Shown here: in pieces, positions 1 to 6,745 of the stretch | Layout of the letters: each line of letters opens with the position of its first letter | How positions within the stretch are numbered: the first letter of the stretch is position 1 | Assembly: GCA_022572825.1 (NCBI GenBank) | Contig: JACZVE010000096.1 | Span: forward strand, 1-8,995 | DNA: 8,995 nucleotides | Reading direction: 5' to 3' | Source of the DNA: SAR324 cluster bacterium | GTDB lineage: Bacteria > SAR324 > JACQKK01 | Position numbers and translations under genes: made by a program | Notes under the pieces: model-generated | Database searches by the model: none | What the model was told of the DNA's origin: nothing | What the model saw: only the letters and a program-made list of their open reading frames with translations

Positions 1-35
1 GTTCTCCCTTTTCAAGGGGTCGCAGGCATAAGCCC

Positions 36-1247
36 TCACCGCAGCGCGCCGCCCAACTCGCCCGCGTAGCCCGTCAGCTCCAGGTATCCTTCGGCGCGCA
101 CGGGCCGGCCCATGCGGGTGCCCCTCGCCCGCACGGCGCCTTCCCAGTAGGCGAAGGTTGTGCCGACCGTGGGCCGTTGCTCCTGATCGTCGAATTCGGG
201 CACCACTCGCAGTTCCAGGCCCTCTCCCGGCAGTCGCACCTGCCACTCCAGCGGGTAAGCACCCTGTGTGTGCGGGCTGTGCCACACCCGGCCCGGGGTC
301 ATGCCGGCCCGGCCGTTCCCGTTCCCCGTCAGGGCCAGCTCCGTGCGGGTGCCGTCCGGCGCCACCAGGCTGCCGCTGGAGTGGGTGTCCGCCGTGCCGT
401 CCCTGCGCCGCAGCCGGTAGAGCATCAAGTCGCTGCCGTCGTCCAGGCGAAGCGCCAGCCAATCCCAGCCCACCAGCCCCTCGGCGAGCTGGCTGGTGCC
501 GAACTCGTGATCCATCCAGGTGGTGCCGCGCACTTCATGGCGCTTGCCGCCGAGGGTGAGCGTGCCCTCGGTGACCATACGGGGCTGGGAGTAGTACCAG
601 GAAGCCTGGCCGCGCTCGGGCCCCTTGCGATCGAGCCCCTGATTCCCGTGCAGGACAGGCTCTTTCTGCGCACGCAGCGTCAGCGCCAGGGTGAAATCCT
701 CCGCGGCAACGTGGATTTTGACACCGTGAGGATCGTCCGGAAGGGGCGAGGCGCGCCAGGTGCTCAGCCACACCTCGTGCCGCTGCGCGGCGGCGCCGCT
801 CATGCCCAGGCTGTCCCGCCCGGCCCGGCTGGCGCGGTGGTAGCGCCGGGCGGCAATGTCGCTGACGGCGGCATGGGCCAGGTACAGCGAACGCACGGCC
901 CAGGCACTGGAGCGGTGCGGTTGAGCGCCGGCCAGGCCCTGGCGGAAGAACGTCACCTGATAGCCGAAACGCCGCCCTTGCGGCGTGGCCACAATGCCCG
1001 TGTAGTACCACCACTCCAGCCGGTAGGCGGGATGCTGCCCGTGATCGCGGGGAAACGTCCACTGGCGCGTTCCCTCCGCTTTGCGGAACTCGCCCGCCGG
1101 CCCTTGCGCGCTCCCCGCGCCCACGCCGGGCGCGGCGGGGTCGGCCCCCTGCAGTACCTGCGGCCCGAGCAGCGGCGGCCCCGCCAACACCGCGGCGAGG
1201 GCGAGCAAGGCCGAAAGCGAGGCCAACAGGCGGCGAGGGACGCTCAC
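36..1247 (-). CDS. AttH/CrtC-family lipocalin-like exported protein
   Basis: Encodes about 403 aa of the CrtC/AttH family (two-domain lipocalin-like fold; includes carotenoid 1,2-hydratase and the AttH proteins that accompany ABC transporters). Visible family signatures are EWWYYTG at residues 78-84, a GYQVTFFRQG strand just after it, SWYYSQPRM at 216-224, WMDHEFG at 244-250, and a C-terminal GYLELTGYAG. I chose the GTG at 1245-1247 because the protein then opens directly with a signal peptide: two Arg followed by a Leu/Ala-rich hydrophobic core. An upstream TTG at 1317-1319 would add 24 residues in front of it. Neither start has a clear Shine-Dalgarno sequence. The mature protein is probably periplasmic or membrane-anchored. 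No carotenoid genes are present, so an AttH-like role near lipoprotein export or an ABC transporter is more likely than carotenoid hydration. The next gene downstream lies outside the window. The family call is firm; the substrate is unknown. Confidence 0.88.
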   Translation of the reverse strand: MSVPRRLLASLSALLALAAVLAGPPLLGPQVLQGADPAAPGVGAGSAQGPAGEFRKAEGTRQWTFPRDHGQHPAYRLEWWYYTGIVATPQGRRFGYQVTFFRQGLAGAQPHRSSAWAVRSLYLAHAAVSDIAARRYHRASRAGRDSLGMSGAAAQRHEVWLSTWRASPLPDDPHGVKIHVAAEDFTLALTLRAQKEPVLHGNQGLDRKGPERGQASWYYSQPRMVTEGTLTLGGKRHEVRGTTWMDHEFGTSQLAEGLVGWDWLALRLDDGSDLMLYRLRRRDGTADTHSSGSLVAPDGTRTELALTGNGNGRAGMTPGRVWHSPHTQGAYPLEWQVRLPGEGLELRVVPEFDDQEQRPTVGTTFAYWEGAVRARGTRMGRPVRAEGYLELTGYAGELGGALR

Positions 1248-1335
1248 GGGTGAACTGCCGATTGAGGGGATCCGCCACCCGGCAGCGCCCCATCGCGGCC
1301 GCCGGGAGTGCCCGCGCAAAGGAGCAGGCTGCGCA

Positions 1336-1378
1336 CTGTGCCTTTCACTGCGCCCTTCTCTGTGCCTTTCACTGCGCC
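1336..1378. repeat. Two-copy 19-bp direct repeat with 24-bp period
   Basis: CTGTGCCTTTCACTGCGCC occurs at 1336-1354 and, identically, at 1360-1378, separated by 5 bp. It fills the 135-bp spacer between the phosphatase stop and the AttH-like gene start, so on the minus strand it lies upstream of the latter. It could be a tandem duplication or a double binding site for a regulator. No matching protein is evident. Confidence 0.8.
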
Positions 1379-1382
1379 ATGG

Positions 1383-2684
1383 TCACTGTTCGTCCTGCAG
1401 CGGGCGGCCGTCCATACCGTCCATGGGCAGGCCCAGGTGACGGAGGATGGTCGGCGCGATATCGATACACGAGCTAGGCGTCTCGCGCACCGTGGCCGTG
1501 GGAAATCCTCCCCCGCTGATGAACAGGAACGGGCTTTGCTCGTAGAACCCCGTGCCGCCATGCTGGCCGCAACCCACGTTGTTGAGGCCGCCCGGCTCGA
1601 ACACGATGTCGCTGTAGCCGGGCACGCCGAACTCGTTGGTGCGCCGCGACTTGCGCAGGGAAACCGCCAGGGCCAGCGACATGCCGCCGTCCAGCCCCAC
1701 CTCCGCCAGCGCCTCATCGGCATAAATCTCTTCGGCCCAATCCTGCGTCTCCAACCACGAGGTGATGGCGGGCAGGCGGTGCCGCGCCTCGGCGGCCACG
1801 AAGATCAGGGCCGAGGTGCCCTGGGAGGCGGGGACCACGTCGCTGGAGTCCGGCGCCGCCTTCAGCCCCGCCTCGATCAGCAGCCCATCCACGTCGATTA
1901 TGCGGTCGGTCGTCTCCTGGCCGTGATCCGAGGTGACGATGGTGAGGACGTCCCGGCCCCCCGAGCCGAGGCGTTCGCCCGCCTCCAACACCCGCGCCAC
2001 GCAGGCGTCCGCAGCGGCCACCGCGCGCAGATGCGCCGCGCCGCCCAGCGGGTTGGCGTGCCCGCTGTGATCCGGCTCGGACAGCCAGAGCACGCTCAGC
2101 GCCGGCCGGCGCTCCAGCAGGACTTCCTCCACGAAGCGGTCCGTGGTGCGCGCGTCGCCCTCGATTCCCTTGGGCGTGTCCAGATGCTCTTCGGGTGCTA
2201 GCGCCTTGAGACCCGGCCCGTGCGAGCCGGCCCGGTTGTACAGGAAGCCGTAGCCGTCCGGGTCCTGGACGTGGGCGGCCCCGGGCGACGCATTGGAAAA
2301 GACGATGGCGCCTCCGGCGGCCCCGGCGCCCGCCAGGCGCTGCGACAAGGTGGGCCGCGTGAGGACGCGCCCCGTGACGGCGCGCAACCGCTCCCGGAAG
2401 TCCGCATTGCCCGTCGACAGGCGCACCAGTCCCCGCCCTTCGTCCAGGGCCATGGCGTTGCCGAGCAATCCATGATTGCGGGGCAGGCAGCCGGTGGCGA
2501 TGGAGGCGGATGCCGTGCGGGTCGTGGAGGGGAACACGCTGCGGTGCGCGGCATAGCGGCATCCCTCTGCCGCCAGCCTGGCCAAGGTGGGCGTTGTGTC
2601 CGGGCGGATGAGGTCCGCGCGCAGGCTGTCGCAGACGACCAGCACGGCCCGTCGGGTGCGCGCGGCGGCCGGGGAAACGCTCAC
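1383..2684 (-). CDS. Alkaline-phosphatase-superfamily hydrolase (phosphodiesterase/nucleotide pyrophosphatase type)
   Basis: Encodes about 433 aa of a metal-dependent phosphoesterase in the alkaline phosphatase/NPP superfamily. The full two-metal site is recognisable: D19 in VVCDSLRADL, the nucleophile T55 in FPSTTRTAS, D205 and H209 in EPDHSGH, D253-H254 in TSDHGQ, and H375 in GQHGGTG. The C-terminus has the usual DIAPTIL..LGLP segment. The start is the GTG at 2682-2684: the minus-strand leader has GGAG five bases before it, and the protein then begins just ahead of the first metal ligand. Longer in-frame starts up to 2966 would run into the divergent RDD gene and add non-conserved sequence. 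No signal peptide or membrane segment is seen, so it is probably cytoplasmic. The natural substrate (nucleotide, phosphodiester or phosphonate) cannot be read from the sequence. The AttH-like gene follows 135 bp downstream on the same strand. Confidence 0.9.
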   Translation of the reverse strand: MSVSPAAARTRRAVLVVCDSLRADLIRPDTTPTLARLAAEGCRYAAHRSVFPSTTRTASASIATGCLPRNHGLLGNAMALDEGRGLVRLSTGNADFRERLRAVTGRVLTRPTLSQRLAGAGAAGGAIVFSNASPGAAHVQDPDGYGFLYNRAGSHGPGLKALAPEEHLDTPKGIEGDARTTDRFVEEVLLERRPALSVLWLSEPDHSGHANPLGGAAHLRAVAAADACVARVLEAGERLGSGGRDVLTIVTSDHGQETTDRIIDVDGLLIEAGLKAAPDSSDVVPASQGTSALIFVAAEARHRLPAITSWLETQDWAEEIYADEALAEVGLDGGMSLALAVSLRKSRRTNEFGVPGYSDIVFEPGGLNNVGCGQHGGTGFYEQSPFLFISGGGFPTATVRETPSSCIDIAPTILRHLGLPMDGMDGRPLQDEQ

Positions 2685-2731
2685 GAAGACTCCGATAGGA
2701 TCATTGCTGGAAATCGGCCCGCGATTGTCGC

Positions 2732-2761
2732 AAGTTAGCACAGGGGCGTGATGGGATTCAA
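2732..2761 (-). promoter_or_regulatory. Weak candidate promoter for the phosphatase gene
   Basis: On the minus strand TTGAAT (2756-2761) is followed after 18 bp by TAACTT (2732-2737), which is preceded by TG as in an extended -10. The -10 match is poor. It lies about 50 bp upstream of the GTG start, in the intergenic region shared with the divergent RDD gene. Confidence 0.25.
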
Positions 2762-2788
2762 TCGTACCCCCGCTCCGTACCGGCCATT

Positions 2789-2818
2789 TTGCTTCGCCGC
2801 CGGCAATCCGGCTATAGT
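2789..2818 (+). promoter_or_regulatory. Sigma-70-like promoter for the RDD gene
   Basis: TTGCTT (2789-2794) is separated by 18 bp from TATAGT (2813-2818). Transcription would start near 2825, giving a leader of about 26 nt that contains the Shine-Dalgarno sequence of the GTG start at 2851. The element stands out in a GC-rich background. Confidence 0.55.
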
Positions 2819-2850
2819 CTGGCCACTGATTGTGCAGAGGGGAACCGCCG

Positions 2851-3402
2851 GTGGCGACCAGCGAGGGAGGCGAATTGGATAAGCGGGTCGGAGGCGGGGG
2901 CCGGCTGTTCCCCTTGACGATCGATCTGCTCTGCGTTGGGTTCATCACCGCATTGATGTTCGTCATTCTGCCCAGCAGTGCCGATTACCTGGCCTTGTTC
3001 GTAGCTCCCGCCGCCGTGTTCGCCCTGTACTTCCTCGGCGAAGGCATCGCCGGCGCGTCACCCGGCAAATGGCTGGCCGGGTTGCAGGTGGGAACGGCGG
3101 AATGCCAGCGGGCCGGCAGAGGCCGGCTGCTGCGCCGCTACGTACTGAAAAACCTTTGTCCCCTGGTGTATCTGCTGGGTGTGTTGCTGGACCTGGTCGA
3201 CCCGGGCACGACAGGATTGTTCGTCATCGTCTGGAGCGTTGCGTTCACCGCGGGCGTGGCCGTTTTCTTCGGCTTCGTGCTGGCCTTTGACGAGCAAAAG
3301 CAGGCCTGGCACGATCGCGCCTCGGATACGGCCGTGTTCCGCAAGGCGGATCTTTCCTCGGCCTTGCACGGAGAGAACGCGCCCCTGGGGCGGGCCGGTT
3401 GA
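2851..3402 (+). CDS. RDD-family integral membrane protein
   Basis: Encodes about 183 aa of the RDD family, small inner-membrane proteins of mostly unknown function (some members are linked to ion transport). The naming residues are present: R18 and D25 in GGRLFPLTID at the first membrane segment, the ASPGKWLAGLQV loop at about 69-80, and the closing WHDRASDTAVF at about 153-163. Hydrophobic segments fall at about 20-41, 46-68, 104-116 and 122-146. The GTG at 2851 is chosen because AGAGGGGA lies about seven bases upstream. An in-frame TTG at 2830 (no Shine-Dalgarno) and one at 2875 (GGGAGG only four bases away) are less likely. It is the only plus-strand gene here, divergent from the phosphatase and convergent with the Lnt-type gene. 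That arrangement and its own promoter suggest a monocistronic unit. No specific role can be assigned. Confidence 0.85.
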   Translation: MATSEGGELDKRVGGGGRLFPLTIDLLCVGFITALMFVILPSSADYLALFVAPAAVFALYFLGEGIAGASPGKWLAGLQVGTAECQRAGRGRLLRRYVLKNLCPLVYLLGVLLDLVDPGTTGLFVIVWSVAFTAGVAVFFGFVLAFDEQKQAWHDRASDTAVFRKADLSSALHGENAPLGRAG

Positions 3403-3523
3403 CCGAGAACCGTGCCACCCACGCCGTTTAGGAGCGGCGGCTCATCGCTACCGGCATGCGCCGGCACCTGCCCAGCCGGCCGGGCGCTTGCGGAGTGGGT
3501 TGCAATGGGCCGCTGCGCGGAAA
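3403..3523. other. Convergent intergenic region with GC hairpin
   Basis: This 121-bp spacer lies between the ends of the convergent RDD and Lnt-type genes. It contains a perfect inverted repeat, CCGGC-ATGC-GCCGG, at 3451-3464, and more GCCGG/CCGGC arms immediately after it. No T-tract follows on either strand, so it is not a canonical intrinsic terminator, though it may stop or stabilise transcripts from both sides. Confidence 0.3.
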
Positions 3524-5194
3524 TTATCGCCGGGCACGCGCTTGGTTGCCGGATCCTCGCGGTGCCCCCCGCTTGGGGATATGGCGCCACAAGCCCGCCA
3601 GCGCCACGGCGGCCAACAACAGCAGGTATGCGCGATTGACCCAGTCCCCGAACTCGGTGTAGAAGGCGCCTTGCCGCGGAACACCCACCCGCTGCACGAT
3701 CACGCCACTCTCGAACTGCGGCAGGCGGGCGGAGCTCTCCTGACCGCGCGAGTCCAGCATGAAGCTTTCCCCGTTCTGGGAAAGGAACAGGATCGGCATG
3801 CGGTTCTCGATGGCGCGGAAGCGGGCGAACCAACCGAACTGATTGCTCACCGTGGTGGGTCCGAACCAGGCGAGGTTGGCCTGCAGCACGCCCAGCCGGG
3901 CGCCGTTGCGGGCCATGCCTCGCGCCACGGACTCGTCGGCGGCATCGAAGCAGATCATCGGCGCCACCTTCACCCCGTTGTCCAGCCGGAACACGGTAAA
4001 TTCACTGCCGCGGGCGAACTCGGAGATGTTCGGAATCGCGGCCAGCACGAGCCGTCTGTAGAACGGAAACCACGATGCGAAGGGGATCGTCTCGCCGAAG
4101 GGAATCAGCGCGATCTTGTGGTACAGCCCCCGTGGCGCTCCGTCGGCTCCGATGTGAACCGATCCGCCGAAGGCCTTGCGCACCACCTCGCCCTGGCGAT
4201 TGCGCTCGTAGCGGTTGTCCTGGGTGGCGAGGATAAGATCGACGCCGGCAAGGCGCACCCAGCGCTGCACCGCCTCCCCCATCGCTCCCGCCGCGAAAAA
4301 AGGCCGGGGATACACCGATTCCGGCCATACCAATACCGTGGGAACGCCCGGCTCGCGTGCCGCACGCCGCAGGCCCTGCGCGGAGTCGGCAAGCAGGGCT
4401 TGCAGGCTCCGCACCCGCTGCGAGGGTGAAAGCGCAGGGTTCGAGGCCAGGTGTTTGAGAGAAAAGTTGGGCTGAATGCCCACCAGCTCCACCTGCATTC
4501 CCGTCGCCTCGCGCTTGGCCCACACCTGCATCTGCCAGTGTCCATAGCCGTAGGTGGCGGCAAAGAGCACGGCCAGCCCTCCCGTGAGGGCCGCAAGCCG
4601 TTTGAGGGGGAGCTCGGCCGGCGCATACAGCCGCCTCAGCCAGCAATAGAGCACCAGTTGCAGCGGCAGGAGCAGCAGGTTCAGTCCGCCGGAGCCGAGC
4701 GTGTCGGCGGACTGCACCAGTTGCGGCGTCGTGAACATGGCCTGGCCGTATGTAAAGAACAGAAAGCGGGGCACGTAGAGCTGCCCCACCGTGGCCCATA
4801 GCGGCACCAGCGCCAGACACAGCCAGGGGCGCCGCCAACTGAGCGCGAACGGGACGCCCAAAAAAAAGAAGAACTCCAGCCCGAACAGCGACCCATAGCC
4901 GAACCAGGTGACGGCGTATGCCAGCGGCAGCGGCAGCGCGCCAAAGACATGGGCCGTGTTGGTCACCCAGTCCCCGGTGATCGCGGCGAAGACGACCCCG
5001 GCCGGATAGGTGCAGGCCAGCACTCGCCCCCAGCGCCACCGGGCCGGGCCCTGGTACCAGCGCAGGGCGAGGTCCAGCGCCAGGAACATGGGTACCAGCA
5101 TGCCGACCCACACCAGCGGGATCGGCCGCTGCGGAGAGGCCAGCGCGACGAAGATTCCGCTGTGCAGCACCAGCAGTGGCACCAGCCAACGCAT
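3524..5194 (-). CDS. lnt: Apolipoprotein N-acyltransferase (Lnt-type, CN-hydrolase domain)
   Basis: Encodes about 556 aa, slightly longer than usual for Lnt (about 500-530). Lnt adds the third acyl chain to the N-terminal Cys of lipoproteins on the periplasmic face of the inner membrane. The N-terminal third has several hydrophobic segments (about 1-20, 24-44, 57-74, 86-116, 122-148, 168-190, 198-217), as expected of the Lnt membrane domain. A nitrilase-type domain follows, with the triad E292 (VWPES), K360 (YHKIALIPFGE) and C415 (MICFDAADE), and E367 in the PFGE loop. A last membrane helix is at about 521-538. The start is uncertain: ATG 5194 sits directly before the first helix but has no Shine-Dalgarno sequence, and a GTG at 5293 would add 33 plausible residues. 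The usual neighbours (corC, ybeY) are absent, so this could be a second, divergent Lnt-like protein. Confidence 0.88.
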   Translation of the reverse strand: MRWLVPLLVLHSGIFVALASPQRPIPLVWVGMLVPMFLALDLALRWYQGPARWRWGRVLACTYPAGVVFAAITGDWVTNTAHVFGALPLPLAYAVTWFGYGSLFGLEFFFFLGVPFALSWRRPWLCLALVPLWATVGQLYVPRFLFFTYGQAMFTTPQLVQSADTLGSGGLNLLLLPLQLVLYCWLRRLYAPAELPLKRLAALTGGLAVLFAATYGYGHWQMQVWAKREATGMQVELVGIQPNFSLKHLASNPALSPSQRVRSLQALLADSAQGLRRAAREPGVPTVLVWPESVYPRPFFAAGAMGEAVQRWVRLAGVDLILATQDNRYERNRQGEVVRKAFGGSVHIGADGAPRGLYHKIALIPFGETIPFASWFPFYRRLVLAAIPNISEFARGSEFTVFRLDNGVKVAPMICFDAADESVARGMARNGARLGVLQANLAWFGPTTVSNQFGWFARFRAIENRMPILFLSQNGESFMLDSRGQESSARLPQFESGVIVQRVGVPRQGAFYTEFGDWVNRAYLLLLAAVALAGLWRHIPKRGAPRGSGNQARARR

Positions 5195-5380
5195 GGACTT
5201 GGAGGAGATCAGCAACTGCTGCGCCTCGGGGAGCGTGCTCGGCGGCCCGTCCCTGGAGGCGGTGGGTGTTGATTTTCGGGACGCTCGGCTCACAATGCTG
5301 GCTTTGCTGGAATGACGGACAGGCCGCCGGCGGGGGAAATTGGCGGGAGCGCGTCGATCCTCCCCGGTCATGCCCTTCCC

Positions 5381-5430
5381 TTCGACTGCGCCCTTCGACA
5401 GGCTCAGGACAAGCTCAGGACAGGCGAGAC
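5381..5430. repeat. REP-like intergenic repeat
   Basis: The segment contains TTCGAC at 5381-5386 and 5394-5399, followed by two copies of GCTCAGGACA (5402-5411 and 5413-5422) at an 11-bp period. The TTCGACAGGCTCAGGACA pattern resembles a short dispersed intergenic repeat I recognise from many GC-rich bacterial genomes. It lies in the ~300-bp gap between the DsrE-type operon and the Lnt-type gene. Translating through it gives a meaningless extension of the Lnt frame. Confidence 0.55.
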
Positions 5431-5447
5431 GCAAGGCGGAGCCTTGC
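5431..5447. other. Perfect hairpin downstream of the DsrE operon
   Basis: GCAAGGC-GGA-GCCTTGC is a perfect 7-bp stem with a 3-nt loop, next to the REP-like repeat and 47 bp past the end of the last DsrE-type gene. It has no T-tract on the minus strand. It could be a transcript 3'-end stabiliser, a factor-dependent stop or part of the repeat. The remainder of 5195-5493 shows no convincing gene or promoter. Confidence 0.4.
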
Positions 5448-5493
5448 TCCCCAAGGACGCGATCGTGTGACTCTGATTGAATGCAACCTGGTA

Positions 5494-5877
5494 TTACCAG
5501 GCGAAGATTCGAGTGGCCTCCTGGAACAGGCCGGCCACCTCCGCGCGATCCACCCACTGGATGCCCGCGAGCGTGTCCTCGGGCGCGATGCCCCGCTCCT
5601 TGGCGTCCTCGCGGATGGCCCACACCTTGACGCCTGCTTCGATCAGGCGTTGCAGATCCTGGTCGATTCTGGACGGATTGCCGGGCTTCACCCCGCCGAT
5701 CTCCAGGGAGTCGGCCAACTGCTCCCGCACGGCATAGCCCGTGGCGGGTCCCCGCAGCAGCACCGACTGCGCGGCCCCGGCGTTCTTGAGGGCATGGATC
5801 AGCCACAGCGCCTGATCGTCCTGCTCCTCCAACGTGCCCTGATAGGCGCGTTCGACGATATTGAGGATCGTGGTCAT
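5494..5877 (-). CDS. DsrE-fold protein, cysteine-free (third gene of trio)
   Basis: Encodes 127 aa with a DsrE/F-like pattern: an opening beta strand (MTTILNIVERA), a helix (DDQALWLIHALKNAG), a strand (AQSVLLRGPATGYAV), and VKVWAIREDAKERGI at 83-97, the motif that ends the third strand and opens the next helix in the family. It has no cysteine. The residue at the TusD/DsrE persulfide position (eight before the Gly of ERG) is Ile88. It is therefore unlikely to carry sulfur itself and may be a structural partner of the Cys-bearing protein encoded just upstream. The ATG has AAAGGAG six bases before it. The gap to the upstream gene is 25 nt. A short inverted repeat, CCTGG-TATTA-CCAGG, spans the stop codon (5487-5501). 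The family call rests on pattern recognition. Confidence 0.75.
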   Translation of the reverse strand: MTTILNIVERAYQGTLEEQDDQALWLIHALKNAGAAQSVLLRGPATGYAVREQLADSLEIGGVKPGNPSRIDQDLQRLIEAGVKVWAIREDAKERGIAPEDTLAGIQWVDRAEVAGLFQEATRIFAW

Positions 5878-5902
5878 GGCAAGCTCCTTTGCGGGTATCC
5901 CG

Positions 5903-6322
5903 TCAGCGCGTGGCGATGACGAGCACGTTGGTGGTGTTCTGCAGGAACTCGTAGAGGTGCTGGGGTCCCCCGCGGCGCCCGGTGGCCTGGTTCTGCATGC
6001 CGCGCTCGTCCACGCAAAGGCCGCAGTTCACCCAGTCCAGCTTGCCCTTGCCATCGCGGCCGTTGCCCAGTTCGCCCAGGGCCGCCACCCAGTCCTTGGG
6101 AGTGGGATGGCCCTCCTCCTCGACGGAGGTGCCCTTGACCGGATTGGCATGGGGCTGCTGCTCGGTGAAGCCCAGGGAGACGGCCCCTTCGTAGGCGAAC
6201 ACATTCACGTTGATCCCCTTGCGCAGTGCCGCCTCGATCAGGCGCAAGGCGGTCGTCACGCGGGCCGTCTCGTAGGGGGGATCCATGATGGCGATGGTGA
6301 GCGTCGTTGCGTTGTCTGCCAT
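5903..6322 (-). CDS. DsrE/TusD-like sulfur-carrier protein with conserved Cys (middle gene of trio)
   Basis: Encodes 139 aa of the DsrE/F family. The order is an opening strand ending MDPPYETAR, a helix (TALRLIEAALRKG), then INVNVFAYEGAVSLG, matching the FFYREGVY region of E. coli TusD. A charged insertion at about 55-95 follows, then VNCGLCVDERGM at 98-109. Cys100 lies eight residues before the Gly of ERG, exactly the spacing of Cys78 in TusD (CVAAALRRG), the residue that accepts persulfide sulfur. Cys103 makes a CxxC pair that TusD lacks, so disulfide or metal chemistry is also possible. These are the only two cysteines in the three-protein cluster. The ATG at 6320-6322 has AGAGGAG nine bases upstream, and a longer frame to 6475 would overlap the preceding gene. 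Likely cytoplasmic, acting with its two neighbours. Confidence 0.82.
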   Translation of the reverse strand: MADNATTLTIAIMDPPYETARVTTALRLIEAALRKGINVNVFAYEGAVSLGFTEQQPHANPVKGTSVEEEGHPTPKDWVAALGELGNGRDGKGKLDWVNCGLCVDERGMQNQATGRRGGPQHLYEFLQNTTNVLVIATR

Positions 6323-6350
6323 GGCGTTTTGCTCCTCTTGCGCGATACCG

Positions 6351-6680
6351 TTAATGCCAGATGGCCTTGGTGTCGGGGCTGGCGAGGAGATCGACCATGT
6401 CGTCCACGCCACCCACTTCGATTCCCGCCGCGAGCCCGTCGGCCTTGATGCCCCGTTCGCGCAAGGCGAACCCATCCACTTTCAGCCGGGCGCCGGCGCT
6501 GTGCAAGGCGTCGCGGATCGGCACCTGGGCACCATTTCGCACGGCGTGAGCGCCGTTTTCCACGAAGAACACGGTTACGGATTCATTGCGCTTGCTCAGC
6601 TCCAGGGCGGTCGCCAGATATGCTTCCGCACCTTTATCCTCGAACGGGTCCTGGGATTCGATGAACAGATACTGGCTCAT
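6351..6680 (-). CDS. DsrE-fold protein, cysteine-free (first gene of trio)
   Basis: Encodes 109 aa of the DsrE/DsrF-like family: strand MSQYLFIES, helix GAEAYLATALELSKRN, strand SVTVFFVENGAHAVRNGA, then ARLKVDGFALRERGI at 64-78, and a C-terminal DMVDLLASPDTKAIWH helix-strand unit typical of the fold. No cysteine is present. Asp69 occupies the position of the TusD persulfide Cys, eight before the Gly of ERG. The ATG at 6678-6680 has AGGAG six bases upstream, and an in-frame ATG 33 nt further out lacks one. It leads the operon, with a strong promoter about 120 bp upstream and 28 nt to the next gene. By analogy with TusBCD and DsrEFH it may form a hetero-oligomer with the other two products. This is inferred from linkage and fold. 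Confidence 0.8.
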   Translation of the reverse strand: MSQYLFIESQDPFEDKGAEAYLATALELSKRNESVTVFFVENGAHAVRNGAQVPIRDALHSAGARLKVDGFALRERGIKADGLAAGIEVGGVDDMVDLLASPDTKAIWH

Positions 6681-6713
6681 CCTTTTCTCCTGCTGTAGTG
6701 CGATGGAAGACAA

Positions 6714-6733
6714 GCGAACCGTGGAAGGTTCGC
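6714..6733 (-). promoter_or_regulatory. Leader hairpin 1 of the DsrE operon
   Basis: GCGAACC-GTGGAA-GGTTCGC is a perfect 7-bp inverted repeat with a 6-nt loop, 33 bp upstream of the first DsrE-type start codon and inside the predicted 5' leader. It could be an RNA structure affecting translation or stability, or an operator. Confidence 0.5.
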
Positions 6734-6745
6734 CCGCACGATGGG

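Noticed and set aside
177..1253. 358-codon open frame on the plus strand
   Set aside because: It is antisense to the AttH-like gene, whose family motifs are clear. Its translation shows no recognisable domain and has the composition expected of a shadow frame in GC-rich DNA.
1308..2201. 297-codon open frame on the plus strand
   Set aside because: It is antisense to the phosphatase gene, which has a complete metal-site motif set. No domain is visible in this frame.
2685..2966. N-terminal extension of the phosphatase frame
   Set aside because: It would overlap the promoter and 5' part of the divergent RDD gene, adds non-conserved residues, and the GTG at 2684 has a good Shine-Dalgarno sequence.
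3451..3464. CCGGC/GCCGG hairpin as a bidirectional terminator
   Set aside because: The stem is only five base pairs and has no T-tract on either strand, so it was kept only as a note on the convergent spacer.
5294..5806. N-terminal extension of the Lnt frame
   Set aside because: It runs through the REP-like repeat and antisense-free into the last DsrE-type gene in another frame. The sequence is Arg/Gly-rich and unlike Lnt.
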